Source of the DNA: Tetrahymena thermophila SB210
Lineage: Eukaryota; Ciliophora; Oligohymenophorea; Hymenostomatida; Tetrahymenidae
DNA length: 64,000 nt
NCBI RefSeq assembly: GCF_000189635.1
Contig: NW_002476482.1
Location: 8,049-72,048 of the forward strand
Reading direction: 5' to 3'
Positions 23,983 to 38,052 of this stretch are shown in pieces (the first letter of the stretch is position 1; each line of letters starts with the position of its first letter). The notes under the pieces were generated by a model, which saw only the letters and a list, made by a program, of their open reading frames with translations, searched no databases and had not been told where the DNA came from. The translations under genes were made by a program, and so were the position numbers.

Positions 23983-26118
23983 ATGGATTTTACTTAATTG
24001 ATTGGCACTTTATATTCAACAAAAAAAGAGAATATTTAATGCTCAGGTGAATAAAATAAAAATAAATGGATTAACATGCTAAATTTACTAAATAGTTTTG
24101 AAAATAGCTAAGCAAAATCTTTGTAAAGTCAGCAATAAAATGGCCTTTCACACTCAGATTTTAAAAATAGTTTACTCAAAAATAGTACTTTGTAATTATT
24201 TTGTTAATGTTAAGAGCAACTTGAATATTTAGTTAATCTTCAAATGAAATTTCAAGAAAGAGGACTTAAGCTTAGAGAGGATTTAAATGAATAGTAAATG
24301 CTTGAAGTAGGACTATGCTTTGCAATAATCTTGATTTTAGAGAATGATTTTATTAGCCATGAATTTTTTGGTATTGATCAAAACAAAACATAACCTGCCT
24401 TTAAAAGTATTCACAAAGTGTTAAACTATGATTACTTTATCGACAATAGCTCGAATGAAAATCTACAAAGGTATGAAGAAATTACTTACAAAACAGCTCA
24501 ATCAACAAATAATTAAACAGAAAATATTAGCACAGAGAAAAATAATGAATTGGAAAAATATTTGCAAACTGAACTAAAACACACAAGTAGCTCGCCATAA
24601 CTTTAATCTCAATCACCTTTAAAGATCTAAATTTAAAACAATTAGCATTAAAAATCATTTTCAACATAAAACTATTTCTCTTAAAATCTATACAAAAACT
24701 CGCAAGCTAAATGCTCAACAATCTCTCAAACAAACAAAAATTAGCTAGTGAGTAAAAACTAAAGTTAAAATGTTTTGTTTTAAGAAAATCATATTTTAAA
24801 CTTAAGCATTCTTTTTTACAGATTTTTTAATTCTTTTTAAATGAGTTATGATACATTTTCATCATAAACTGAGTACTCTTTGAGCAATTAATTCTAAAAT
24901 GCTATTTCGGAATAATAATTTAATTTTAACTTTTGTGAAAAGGTTTTGAGAGAAAGTTAAAAGAAAGATGAATCTAATGTCTTCTAGGAATAAAAATACA
25001 TTACTCCAAAAAGATTAACCACACCTGATGCTATTAAATTAATAGAAAATAATTAATCAATTATTTCTGATAACAAAGAAAATCAAAAAGGAAATGTTCT
25101 GGAAAGTAACATTTACACTAATTCTTTTGAAAAGAGCGTAATTAATCAGAATTAGGATATTCTAAATTTTTTTTTTGAAGATCCATCAAAAAAGCTCAAA
25201 AAATCCAATAGACATTCAATGGACTGTTTGGGAGACAAAATGAATGATTCACCAATGTAACTTAAAAACTTTCATATGAGCAAAAAGAAAGAATAGAGGT
25301 TTGAATCATGTGTTATAAACGGAAACAATAATCTCTTTGAAGAGAGTTAACTGATAATAAACAAACTTGACCTACAAAAAAGGAGATATTAGCAATATTC
25401 TCAAGAGCAAAGCAAACTAATATAAGAACTACATAGCTTATACATCGATCTAAAAACAAAATATGAGTCTCTTCAGCAATCTAGTTTGAATTTTTCTAAT
25501 GATTAAGAAGCTAAACAAAAAGTGAGGGAAAGCCAACAAAACTTTAGTATTGAAAACAAATAAAAGAATATTGTAAAAAAAAGTGATTTTTAATAGATTA
25601 ATACTTAAAATTGTGAATTTGATAATTCATCTGTAAACGAATAAAAACAAAACTAAAAAAATGACGAATAAATTTTTGAAAGCAAAATAATTTAATCATC
25701 TACTTTGAGCTAGAGCAACATAAAGACTAGTGAATGTAATCCTATGACAATGTAGCTTAACTATTAGTAAAAAAATAAGATTTTTACTGAAAACGACTCA
25801 GATATTAATAGAAGATAAGTGCATGATGATATTTTAAGTTAGAATTTTTTATTCTAAAGTGTAAACATAAACTAAAGCAATTGTGACTAACTTCCTTAAC
25901 AAAATAGTTTGAACCCTGAAGACTAACAATCAATAATTTTTAACTATGTGAACATCTCAGACATATGGAACAGCTCTCAAAAGTCATCTCATGAACTTGT
26001 TAAACATAAAAAGAAAAAAGATGAAGAAAAGAGCAATTACTCAAAAAAAGATATAGTGACAATAACTTTTTTAATTTTGTTGCTATTTTGTTATTTTTTA
26101 CTAATATTTTATTATTGA
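23983..26118 (+). CDS. Tail-anchored, Gln/Asn-rich coiled-coil protein, 711 residues
   Basis: A single exon, 2136 nt. The protein is polar and rich in Gln, Asn, Ser and Lys, with a predicted coiled coil around residues 450-500 (for example KLDLQKRRYQQYSQEQSKL followed by QELHSLYIDLKTKYESLQ). It ends with a basic patch (KHKKKKDEEK) and one hydrophobic segment (TITFLILLLFCYFLLIFYY) directly before TGA. There is no signal peptide. This is the layout of a C-tail-anchored membrane protein facing the cytosol, as seen in ER, Golgi or mitochondrial tethers. Gln is mostly TAA/TAG. No family was recognised, so the target membrane and partner are unknown. Confidence 0.88.
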
Positions 26119-26659
26119 TTAATAAAAGAATTACATCTAGCTAAAATTATATATCAGAGTTATGTTTGTATTTTTTTAAAGTAAAAAAAGTTCAATAATG
26201 CATAGATAGTTACAACCAATTTTTCTTTTATTAAATTTTTAATAATTCTCATTTTATTCATAAAAAAACACAAAATTGACAAAATAAAATTAATATTTAA
26301 ACTACCTTGACAATACTTAGATAAACTATTCTTCTTATAAAAAAATATAATATAGAAGTTAGGGGAGGGATGCTGATATTTATAACTTTGAATTATATGC
26401 TAAATTGATAGTTTATGATGATTTTAGAGTAATGTTACAATTTAACAAAAGATAAATCTGTAAAAATATAATTCAAAACAATTACAAGGTATTTTAGGTA
26501 AAATTATCTTTGAATTGAAATTCATAAATAAAATTTTTATTTAATTTGGATTTTTCACCAAAATTTATTATATAAATTAACAAAGTCTTTTCCAAAATTT
26601 AGAAAACAATTAAATAAAAAATAATTAAAGAATATTAATTTGGCAAAAAAAAAAAAAAA
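26119..26659. other. Intergenic spacer
   Basis: About 540 bp between two genes in the same orientation. AT-rich; it ends in a run of about 16 A residues that abuts the next start codon. Nothing else seen. Confidence 0.5.
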
Positions 26660-27715
26660 ATGAAAATTTAATTTGCTTTGATAGTATTTTGCATTATTTC
26701 AACTTTTGCAAGCTGTAATTCACAAAATAACTTTCTCAGAATGGCTGCAAAATAGTTTGCTAGTTCTGACATATTCCCTCTTGTATCAACAGTGCCAAAT
26801 ATGGATTACCATCAACTTGTTTATGGATAGCAAGCCTATAACATCAACTACAAAGGTCCTCCTTAAGGATATACTTTTTATTCTGGATATACTAGAAATT
26901 AAGTAACTTTCTATCTAGCCCCTGATTAACTAACTGCTCGTGACTAAACTGACATCTTCATAGTTAGAACTCATAATATTGGTAAATTCATTATGTCAAA
27001 ATTTTAAGATACTATTGGAGAAGACATATATGTTATAATTATTAACGTGATTGCCACTCTTGATTCTAGAATTAAAAAAGTTTCTGTTTATAACAATCCT
27101 GAAAATGTACAATTTTACTACTTCTTCCTTGAAAATTAATAGATTCTCTCTGGTTAAATAATCAAATAATCTAGATAATAATATGTAATCGAAAAATTGG
27201 AAAGTGTCTCAAATGATTTTGTTGACTTGATCAATGACACTTTATTTTTTAAGACATATTTCTTAGCTAAGACACAAGTAAATGGAATTGTTAAAGAAGT
27301 GAAAACATCTTATCCTTTAAATAAATCTGTGAAACAGGTATGTTTATCTACTTAAAATGTACTCACATTTGTAACTGATTAAGATGAAGTCTATTAAGGA
27401 AGTAATATTATCTCTAACTTACCATAATAACCTATTGTTGATATCTAACCCGGAAAAAATTCTACCTTCTCTCTTCTATACAGAGATAGAGCAGTCATTG
27501 TTAATTCTTATCAAACAGCAGAAAAAAGCTTAACTTTCCAACAAACAACCATTAATATTCAACAAAAAGAGTATGGAATCTACAAAAGAATAAGTTTAGC
27601 TAATATTGAAGGTGTCTACTCTGAAAATTACAAAGTTATCTTGAATACTAATAATCAATATATTGATGAATCCTCAGTAGATTTCTTTGTTTCTAACAAT
27701 TCTATTTAGGCTTGA
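26660..27715 (+). CDS. Secreted protein of unknown function, 351 residues
   Basis: A single exon, 1056 nt. The N-terminus MKIQFALIVFCIISTFASCN is a clear signal peptide, with likely cleavage near residue 18-20. The mature protein has alternating hydrophobic/polar segments typical of beta-rich extracellular proteins (such as EDIYVIIINVIATLDSRIKK) and no transmembrane helix or GPI-type tail, so it should be secreted or lumenal. Cysteines are few (about two in the mature part), unlike the cysteine-rich genes at the left end. I do not recognise a family. Codon use is somewhat less AT-biased than the spacers, consistent with an expressed gene. It is convergent with the gene at 28906. Confidence 0.88.
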
Positions 27716-28905
27716 AAATCAATTAGAAATATAAATACAATTTAAGAACTTATTCTAGTTTTTTTATAATACAATACATATTTTTTATTTAAATAAATTA
27801 AAAGAACATCTTTTTGTTTTTAAATATTTGAATTTAAAAAAATTTTTCACATCAAAAATTCTATTTTATATTAAATCTTTAATTTATTTTTATTCAAACC
27901 AATTTATTACAATATCATGCAAAGTATTTTTTACAAATTAAAAATAAAATTAATTGATTAAATAAATAAGTAAATTTTTACACCAAACTTTGTTTCTGTT
28001 TCTGAAGAGGATAAAAAATAGAAAATAATTATATTATGAATTGCCAATTTATTTTGAAAAATTGAATAAATTCTAATTAAAAATAAACATAAAAAAAATA
28101 TAAAGTTGTACAAGTAACATATTTCATTCATAAATTTCAAACTTATACTGATCATAATACAAAAATTGATTTTTTTTCAAATGCAATAACAACTTTATAT
28201 TAATTTCTTATTAAATACAAAAAATATTTTTGTTCAGTTTATATTTTTTTGTTACAGATAAAAAATTTTATACCTTATTTATTAATAAATCTAAGAAAAA
28301 AACTAAAATACTAAAATAAATATAAGAGTTAATAATATTTATAATAAAAAATTGATGATATTAATTTAATAAAAAAAATATATAAATGATAATTGATTCT
28401 CCTATATTCTGACCCATTTAAATATTTACCCACAAATATCATTTTTAAAATTAGAACTATGAATTATTTTCTTTCATAATTTATTGATAATAATACTTGT
28501 TTTAATACTTTAGATAAAATACTTTTCTATTATTGCTAATATCAAAAAAAAAAAAATTTTTTTTAAATTAAAAATGTTCAATCAAAATGCTTTAATTATC
28601 AAATTAAAGATTTCAAACATATAAAACAATATTAGAAGAGTTTTTTAATTTTCATAGTGATGGTTTTATCTCATATTATATATCTTTAATATTGCCAATA
28701 AATATACAAAAAAGAATCTCTATATTGTGATTACATTTACTTTTAAATTAACTAAATTGCTTCTCTACTAATTAAAGAATTAAAATGTTAATGTTAAAAT
28801 ATATTTTGGTAAATTTAATCATGCATATTTGACAGAGTGCATAAGAAATGATCTAATACGATATAAATTTAATTTTAAAATTAAAATAATTAACAGTTTA
28901 TTTAT
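27716..28905. other. Intergenic spacer between convergent genes
   Basis: About 1.2 kb of AT-rich DNA. No gene supported; the 65-residue frame on the minus strand at 27958-28155 has spacer-like composition. Confidence 0.5.
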
Positions 28906-30924
28906 TCATTCATAAACAAACTCTTTTTAATCTAACTCTTCTTAAGCATCGTCTACAAATTTCTACTTTCTTACATTGCTGGGCTTCTAACTTTTACTTT
29001 GTTGTTACTTATTTTCACTTTTACCAATTTTTTTATCAGATGAATTTTTTTAAGCATTATTTTCGTCATCTGAGGAGGAGTGACTATCTGAATTATCTTC
29101 TTTCTTCTCTTCGTATTGTTCATCTTCGTCTTCTATACTCTTTTAAATTGACTCCCATATTTTTTATTTTTTTTGCTCAGCTGAATCATTGTGAATATGA
29201 GATTAATTTTTTATAGTTTCATCCATTTCGATGTCTTTGTAAATTTCTCCTATAATTTGTTTATGGTGCTTATCTTCATCTTCTTCTTCATTTTCATGGT
29301 GATCGAGATTATATTGCTATTCATCGTTCTTGTTTTCAACTGGTAAATACAAGTATGTGATCACATAAATGTAAATGTTAAGAATGCTCTCCTTGTTAAG
29401 CATTAAGTATGTTGAATGATTTTCTTCAGGGATGTAAAATTCCTAATAACACATATAACCGTATGAATAGAAAACTGCATATGTGAAATAGCATAGAAAT
29501 TTGAAATTAGTGTCGATAGTATTTTCAATGCAAACCTTAAGCATAGCAGCAACAATACAAAGAGCGTAAATAAAAAAAGTTGAAACAGCAAGCTTGTGAA
29601 CTAAATCAAAGCTATCGAAATTTACTAAATCTCTGTTGTTGCTAATTGTCAAAACAGAAGAAGCTCCACCAATAAAGAAGAAAGATAAGATGACTCTAGG
29701 AGCGTTATGAAGAAATACTAGTAATATTTTTAAGAAATTCTTAAATCCTTTCAAAGAAGATTTTGCTTAATTCTGAGTACTACTCTAGCTATGGCGATTC
29801 ATAGACTTAATGCTTAACCAGAAAAACATAATTAGAGAAAGGAAGAAAAGCTCACCAGTACGAGTTACCATTTACAGAATTTTATTTGAAGGGAAAAATA
29901 GGTGAACTGGACTGTTATAAACTAACAAAAATGCTAGTAAATATCTGATCCATTTTTAAATGCTGATGAGTTAATCTGCATAGAAATTCTTCAGACTTAC
30001 CAAAGTATAAATCAAAAATCCTGCAGTGACTATGCTATAAAGTGATTTCATAATCATTTCTAGTTGATGATTGGAGTTTTTATATTTCAGCTAAAATAAA
30101 ATCTTTCTAAATTTGCTTGTATTTCCATTCTTTTCAGGTTATTTTTACTGATATTATTCTCCACTTGTTTGATTTTAATCTCCTTCTTTAAAATCTACTT
30201 CTGCTTTTTTTTCATCTTATTCTAAAATTCTTAACATTTTCAGCTGATTACCTCTCTCAAACTCATTCAATAATCTAGTTTTATTTTAAGATAGTTTGCT
30301 TTAATCAATATTAGGATATTTATTGATTTTGATCAATAAGATGTATTCCTGCTTCAGGTCTTCCCTGGCCTCTTCTAAAATGGGGTTGCTATAGCATCCT
30401 TCATTATTTTACTTCTTGTTAATAATACTGCTGTTATTGCAATAAAAACTTATATTCTTTGTGTGATTATTATGAATTATTTTCCAATTTTAGTCATATG
30501 AATCTTCCTTTATTTTAGGAAAAGTCTCATCAAATTCTATTTCTTTTTGGTATTGAGAATTGCTGGTGCTATTACTTTTCTAATCTACTTGCAAAGCGCC
30601 ATAGACAACTTAGCTCATTTAAATTTGATACTTCTCCTAAGAGCTTATTTATTCTATTTCATTATTGACTAATGCTACAATTCTAATTAAAAAATTATCC
30701 TTAACTGCATAATCAACTGGCTTTAGAGAAATTTAGCATACATAATAGGGCAATTTGGTTGTATTCATTGAAGTCTTATTCTAGTATTCGTCTATACATC
30801 TATTTGTTGGAGAGTTAATGTATTATGACTAATAAAGTGAAGGACCTAAATGGTTAATAACCATCAATATAACATAAATAGAGAACCAGAACAAGAAAAA
30901 GAAGCAAAGAGAACTTACTCCCAT
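28906..30924 (-). CDS. Multipass membrane protein, GOLD/seven-TM (Wntless/TMEM181-like) topology
   Basis: A single exon, 2019 nt, 672 residues. The start is ATG at 30924; another ATG at 30944 is out of frame. The order is: an N-terminal hydrophobic segment (LCFFFLFWFSIYVILMVI); a lumenal-type domain of about 300 residues with several Cys and N-glycosylation-like sites; then seven hydrophobic segments, including YSIVTAGFLIYTLV, WIRYLLAFLLVYNSPVHLFF, GELFFLSLIMFFWLS, APRVILSFFFIGGAS, LAVSTFFIYALCIVAAML and LNIYIYVITYLYLP. The C-terminal tail is long, acidic and Ser-rich (DSDSHSSSDDEN) and likely cytosolic. This arrangement matches Wntless/TMEM181-type cargo or receptor proteins of the secretory route. 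The assignment rests on topology, not conserved residues. Confidence 0.82.
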
Positions 30925-32035
30925 TTTTTCTAGCCTGAGAGCATATTTTTACTAAAGCTAAATCATATTTGAATAATACGATGAATTTAAAATAAGCTAA
31001 ATAACTTGATATTAAAAAGAAAATACTTTAAATCAATTTTTAAATAAATTATTTAGGAGTAATAAAAAATAATAGGACAATTAAATAAATCAATCAACTT
31101 TTATCTTTCTATCTTTCTACTTAAATTTAAAATCTTAAACCGATCTTCATCAGAATATAAAAAAATAACATTTAAAAATAAACAATTTAAATCTTATTTA
31201 GTTCTATCAATATAATTACATTTTTTCTGTAATGCCTGAAGAAATATTTATTTATTTATTAGCTATTAATTGTGATTTAGAGTAGAAAATTATTTAATAT
31301 TTTATTTTCTTAAAAGTTAAATATTTTAAATAACTTAAATTTTAATTATTTTTATAACTCCAAATTATTAAATTTCTTATCAAATTAATTTTAATTTTTC
31401 TCTTTTGTAATTTATCAAATTAATTTTAATTTCTATTTTTTATTTAATAATAATTTTTAATTTTTATAAAAATAATAGTAAATTTAATTCAATTTAGTCT
31501 ATTTCTATGAAATTTTAGATAAAGATAGATATTTGAAGACCATTTATTAAAATTTTTTAAGGATAAATTATCTTTAATGAATAAATACGTTTAATTAAGA
31601 GCAAACTCAATAATCACTTAAAAGTTATTTAAGCATTTGTAATCATTTTCATAAAATTATTGGATATTTTTTCTTTAAATTTGAGTTTAAAATATATTTT
31701 TTTTCAATACATAAAACATAAAAAAATGAGGGTAGAAAAGCATATTAGGGTACTTTTAATTAGATTAATTAGCTTACTTTACAATTTTACAAAATATTTA
31801 TGATATATTGCTTTTAATTATTATGTTTTTAAGTAATTAAATAAGATTATGATGTATGGTATGAATTATTTATATTCGTTAAAATAAGATATCAATTACA
31901 ATTAGATTTCAAAAACAAACACTTTTCAAAGAGTCAAATAAATAATTGATATTGTAATTTGTATTAATTTTACATAACTGTAAAGTAGAATAAAATATAA
32001 TAATTAAGAAGGTTAATTTTTTAGCAAGTGGGATT
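30925..32035. other. Divergent spacer
   Basis: About 1.1 kb between divergently transcribed genes, presumably holding both promoters. AT-rich, no recognisable element. Confidence 0.5.
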
Positions 32036-35000
32036 ATGTGCGAGTATAGTCAAATTAAATATAAGCCCTCATTTTCATAGAGTTTAGTTTAGATGATAGA
32101 TGAAGAAATAGCTAAAAATGATGAATTAGAAGATATTGAAATTAGCAATTAATATGGATTAACAATTTGCTTTGTTGGACATAATAAAATATTAAATGAA
32201 AGAACTATAATGAGATTTACAAACATCACTATGTACAATGAGCAATCTATGCAAGGACCTAAATAGATATTTAAAGATTTAGAGAAAATAAATCATCCAA
32301 GAATTCTCAAAATTAAGCAATATTAAATGATTAAAAAGTATAATAACTCTTAATACAGCCTTTGCTTTGAAAAATTAGAGTATTTTGATAAAAAATGTCA
32401 TTATTTTTGGCTTTAATTTTATAAATTATTAGATTATTTAACATCTAAAATAAGAATTTAAAAATTTTAGCTCAGGAATAAACAAATTTTATATAAAATA
32501 TAGAAAGTTTAAGGGAATTTCTAAATGAAAAGACAATAAATAAGCAGTTTCCAATAAATATGTAGTTTTCAATAATATTACAAGTGTTTGATGCTGTTGC
32601 TGCTCTCCACGCTGCTAATTTATCATTTGGAAATATAATGCCAAACAACTTTTCCTTTTCAGAAAATGAAATCAAGTTTAGTAAAATTCTAAAATTAAAA
32701 ATATAAATGAATGATTGATATAAATTTATTATTAAATAGCAAATTATGATGTTTTTAAGCTTAATCAATAACCTCTAGATGTATTTATTTTCTATAATTT
32801 TATAATCAAATTCACTTATTTAAAACATTAAGCTTGAACTTCTTTACTACAAGAGTCCAGAATAAAGAAACAAAGATATTGGTGAAAACTACAAAATATT
32901 TTCATCAGATAATGTTAATCAAGGAGAAACTTACAAATACCATAATTAATAAGTATATATAACTTATGTTATTTAAATATATTACAATTTTAATTATCAT
33001 AAAGTCAGATTCGTATTTGCTTGGCCTTATAATTTTAGATGTAATTGCTTTTAATTCATTCAATCCTAAAGAGAGAATAAAAAATATGGCATTTATATAA
33101 GATAGTAATAACATTAATCCTTATAATTTTCCTGTTTAAAATACCTTCTTACTCGAAAAAGCTAAGTAATTAATTTTTATGATATTTTTAAATATTTTAA
33201 ACTTCTATAAATTTTAACTTCATTATGTTTCTATTAAAATTTTCATAGATATTTTATCAAAATTTATCGCATTTTATTTATATTTGAATGTGAAATAAAA
33301 ACACTTGTATTAAAAATTATGACTTACTAAAATTAAAAAAGCATTTATAAAAAGTTAAAAATTTTAATTTAAATTAAAATAAATTTTTTAATCTTCAATG
33401 CAATAAATGAGTTGAGTTAATTAATTTTAAAAAATATAAAAATTAAATAATTTTTATTTAGGATTTTGTTGAACCCATAAAGCCATCTCAGGGGAAATAT
33501 AATTACTCACCTTAGAGATTTAGTTGAAGAAGAAAAAAGCTTATCAAGAGGGAATTTCTAAACTTTAATTTCATCTCTTAAGCTTAGTGAAGTTCCAGAT
33601 AAAAAGATATTTGAAAAAAGTTGGTTTTAATTCTTGATTACTCATCTTGAGGAATAAAATGATTTGAAAAATTTAGTTATTTTAAGCTAGGAACCTTACA
33701 TGATAAAATTTAGAGGGATAGAAATATAAACAGGGAGAATTTTCTGTCTTCACATAGAAAACATTTCTTCATTAAACAACAATTAATTAGAATATACAAA
33801 CAAACAACAAAAACTCATTGAAAAATTAAATCATCCAAAAATAGTTAAATATTGTTACAGTAAACCAGTAAAGGCTTCATAAAGAGATGCGTTTTATTAT
33901 TTTATTAAATCTAAAACAGAATACTATAGCCAGGAATATAGTAAAACAAAAATTTAATTTATATTAAATAAATGAGTACCAAATAATCAATTTATTTATT
34001 AAAAGCTCTAAATTTAAAAGATTATCTTGAAAAGTTTAAGGTCAGCATGACCTCCATTCACAAATAAATACAATACAAATTAATTATCTAATTGTTAGAT
34101 GCAATAAGTTCAGCTCATCAAGATGGCATTTAAGTTATTGATATTTCCCCAAAGACAATATTCTTAAAAAATACAGATATTAAAGTTTGTAAACATTAAT
34201 TAATTTTCACATTATAATTTTTAACTCTCTAACTTAATAAAGGTATAGGAGGTTATAATTCCATTATCTACATCTATGATAAAAATATTGAAAATGTAAA
34301 TAACTTATTTTATTACTTTGTTTTAGAATTAAGATTTAATTTAATTAGGATTATTGCTTTTTCAACATATTTTTTATTCTAAAATTGAAAATTGCAAATA
34401 AACAAAAACTCTGAGAAACCTAAAAATGTCGATTAAGATTTGTTTAAAATTATTTTAAAATTAAGATACATTTTTAATGAATTGGATATCATTTTATTTA
34501 AAATTATTTCATTAAAAATTGATTAGATGGATCAGTAAAAAAACAGTATCCCTTATATTAGCCCAGAGGTGCATAAAAAATTTTATGGTTTATCAAAATA
34601 AAAAATATCAAGCTAATATGCTTAAAAAAATAAACTTGATTAGAACGCAAAGTTAAATTTATAAGTAAAGATATTCATTCATATTGATAATCTAAAAATT
34701 AATATTTTGTATTATGTAAAGTCAGATATATACTCTATAGGTGTTGTAATATTGGAAATTCTGTTTTGCAAAGTTTTATAAAGAGTTAACTTGCTTCAAA
34801 TAGTTGAAGATGTCTAACAGCAAAAGATGCAAATATCATCAGATATAGATCCTTTTTTGTTCTAAAAAGCTTAAAAAATGGTGTCAATAAACCCAGATGA
34901 TAGAGGAAAAATTGTAGAATATTTGTTAGAAATTAGCTAAAAAGAAAAAAAGACGTTTCCAAATAGTATTACTGATATTTTTCAATAAAATATCAAAGAG

Positions 35001-37320
35001 AGCTTAGAAACTCTTGTAGTGAAATCAACTTAAGATTTGATTGAAAATTTTTTCAAATTCAAGAAAATACAAATCACTTTAGGCCAGTAAAATACTTTTT
35101 AATTAAAAAATATTTTAAAAATTATTTAAATTAGATAGCCTTTTAGTTCCAGTACTGACTATCAAGAGCTTTTTGAAGTGCTCATAAAGCAATACGATTA
35201 TGATGCTCTTTTTTTTAATTAAGGATTTTATGTTTCTCCATGGGGAATCAATTGCTACGAGAAAAACAAAGTTTAGAAAGAAATACTTTAGCAAATATGC
35301 ATTATCCTTAATTAGAACTAGCTACAGGAGTTTTGCTTAGAAGCCAAGTAAATAAATTAAATAAATTTCTCAAAAACTTTTTTTAAATTAAAGCTTTATT
35401 TCTTTAAATTCTAAAATAAATTTAAATAAAACTTTATCAATTTTAAAATGTTTTTGTTTTGGTATATCAAATTTCATAATTTACTTAAATAAAAAGATAT
35501 TAAGTTATTTATTTTAAAAGTTTATTATTAATTTGGTTATTTTTTTAATTTAATTTAATAGGTTTATTTTTTTTATTTTTTCAAAATTAGAACTTTTTAG
35601 AGAAAAAATTTATAAATATTAAATTTTTTTATAAATTTATATTTAAAATGATTTCTTTTGGATTATAAAAGTGATAGTCAAATATATTTGGAAGAATTTT
35701 AGCATTTCACCAAGCTTTTGAAAAATCAAGATAATTTAAAAAAGCTTACACTTGGATTAGAGTATTAAAAAAAAGAATTTACTTAAAATAACTTATATTT
35801 ATTCATAGATCGAATTAACTATGTTTGCAAGGATAATAGAATGCAAGATCTTTCTCCAAAATTTTTAAGAGATCAAACATGAAATATATTAACTTGAATT
35901 TGTCGTAAATTTTTAATTTAAAAATTTACTTATTTTTAATAAATCAATATTTATTAGAAATAATAAAATTCATGAAGAAGGTTTTTTTGAAATTATGGCA
36001 AATTTAGCTAAAAACAAATAGCTCGAATATTTGAAGTTAAATATTAGGTAAAATTTTTAAATCATTTAGTTAAAATTATTAAGTCAACTAAAAATAGATC
36101 TAATTAGCTTAGTATTGTAGGATGTGAAGATCTTTTATAAAAAATCCAATAACTTAACAAGCTATCAGTTTTACATTTGAATTTAGGGTAAATAAATTTA
36201 TTTAAAATAGCTTTTATTAATTGAATTTACATCAGAAATAATAGGATTGGCAATAAAGGTTTTATTAATATTTCTAATTGTATGACAGCTCTAGAAAATT
36301 TATTGGAATTTTCGCTAATTTTATGGTAAACAAATGATAAAATAAAAATCTTACTTAAAGTTAAAATTAATTAAAAAGCGATAACAGTTTAGATTAAGGA
36401 TTTGGATATGTGTTAAATTCATTCACCACACTCTCAAAATTGAAATAGCTCACTTTATGGGCAAGGTAAAAATTATATAGCCTTTTTATGTAAAACTATA
36501 AATAATAACGTCTCTCTTTATAAACAAATAGCAATTGCAATATCTAAGAAAAAATATTTGAATTTATGACAAAAAGCTTTAGCAGTTTTTACTCCACGCT
36601 CAAGCATCTCTCATTAAATTTTAGGTAATAAAATAGTATTATATGATTGTTGAAAAATGTTCAAACTCTAAAATATATTAGATCTAACAATATTGGGATT
36701 AAGGGATGCCAGTTCTTAAATAATGAAATATCTTAGTTAAATAGCTTAAATTATCTTTATTTAAATTTAGGGTATATTTTAAATAATCGTATTAATTTAT
36801 TTAAATTCTTAACGAAATAAATAAATAAAGAAATATAGAAATAAGTTATGGAGGATAGAAATAATTAGGATAAAACGGTTTTAAATTAATTTCTGACTTA
36901 CTAGCAGGTTTAACAGTAAATTAAATAGTTCTAAAACTGGAGTATTTTTTGAGTTTTTATTAGCAATATTCTATTAAAAAATTTTTAATTTAGTGGAAAT
37001 AACATAGATGATGAAATATTTGATATGATGACTAAAAGTTTAAAAAAAGTAAAAAGACTCAAAAATTTAGAGCTTACTTTACAGTAATTTTTTTTTTCTT
37101 TTTAATGATTTGCATTTTTCTTTAAATATAAGCTTGACTTAGAATTATTATTCATTCTTTAAATAAATATCTCAAGTTTAAAATTTTCCATTTTTTCATT
37201 TGTTTTTTATTAAATTAATTAATATCATAAATATAAATTAGAAATAACCCTATATCTGATTCTTTGATACAAGATTTCAGGTAATCATTGGATTAAAGTT
37301 AAGTAAAGAACAATCTTTGA
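32036..37320 (+). CDS. Tandem pseudokinase-like protein with C-terminal RNI-type leucine-rich repeats
   Basis: Resolved exons: 32036-32396, 32504-32680, 32740-32780, 32833-32952, 33005-33165, 33462-33940, 34006-34198 and 34243-34295, then several between about 34330 and 35349, then LRR exons from 35672 to the last, which ends at TGA 37320. The first kinase-like fold has NHPRILKIKQY (helix C), SLREFL, LHAANLSFGNIMPNNF in place of HRDxKxxN, NYD for DFG, KSPEQ for APE and SDSYLLGLIIL. The second has NHPKIVKYCY, AHQDGIQVIDISPKTIF, YISPEV and SDIYSIGVVILEIL. Neither keeps the catalytic Asp/Lys/Asn set or a VAIK lysine, so both look inactive. The C-terminal repeats (such as NRIGNKGFINISNCMTALEN) are RNI-type LRRs, about one per exon. 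Probably a scaffold or receptor-like signalling protein. Exon borders at 34296-34525 and in the LRR part are approximate. Confidence 0.75.
35672..37320 (+). repeat. Leucine-rich repeats, about one per exon
   Basis: Repeats such as NNKIHEEGFFEIMANLAKN and NRIGNKGFINISNC share the RNI-type pattern xNxIxxxGxxxL followed by LxxLxLxL. Most are followed by a GGTAAA-type donor, so introns fall at the same place within each repeat. The first repeat is spliced to the kinase part in phase 2. The last exon carries NNPISDSLIQDF and ends the gene. Confidence 0.7.
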
Positions 37321-38052
37321 GATATTAAACTTCAATAAGTTTAGCTTCTCATAAGTATATCTGTATTTTAAAGTAAATTATTATTTAAGAATAAATTTAA
37401 AAAAGTTCAACTTTATTTTATTTAATTTTTAAAAAATCTTAAATATTTTTTATAAAATAGATGTTTGTTTTGTCTAACTTTTGTTTTCAAAAAAATTTTG
37501 AATGGTATTTCAATTTAAAAAATAAATGAAAAATTATAAAATATCAGAATATTATATTAAAATATACCTATGTATGTATGTTATGCATACTTATAAAATT
37601 ATTTATTAATACAAAAATTATCTTTGGTTTAGAAATACTATTATATATTTTTTTACAAATTTTGTTTATATTTTACTATTAAAAAAAAATCAAACAATCA
37701 AAAGTGTTATAAAATTTATTAATTTTAACTGTATTTACTAAATTTACTGATTAACTTTTAATGTATTTATTTTATTATTGTTATTATTATTATTTTATTT
37801 AATATTCTCTTAACTTGAAATACTTTTAATTTATTTTATATATATGTTTATCAATTCATTGATTAATTTATTTACTTATTATTTTGTTTAAAATTTAATT
37901 CTTCAGCTTATTTAAATTACAATTTTTATATTGCTTAAGTTTATATATTTTTTTATTCAATTTTACTGATTAATTAATACATTTTATATTTTTTATATTA
38001 ATGTGATTGTCACTATGTACATTTATTTATTATTTTGTTGAAGACAAATTCT
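37321..38052. other. Intergenic spacer between convergent genes
   Basis: About 730 bp, AT-rich, with a short TATG microsatellite near 37570 and an ATT-rich tract near 37780. No gene seen. Confidence 0.5.
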
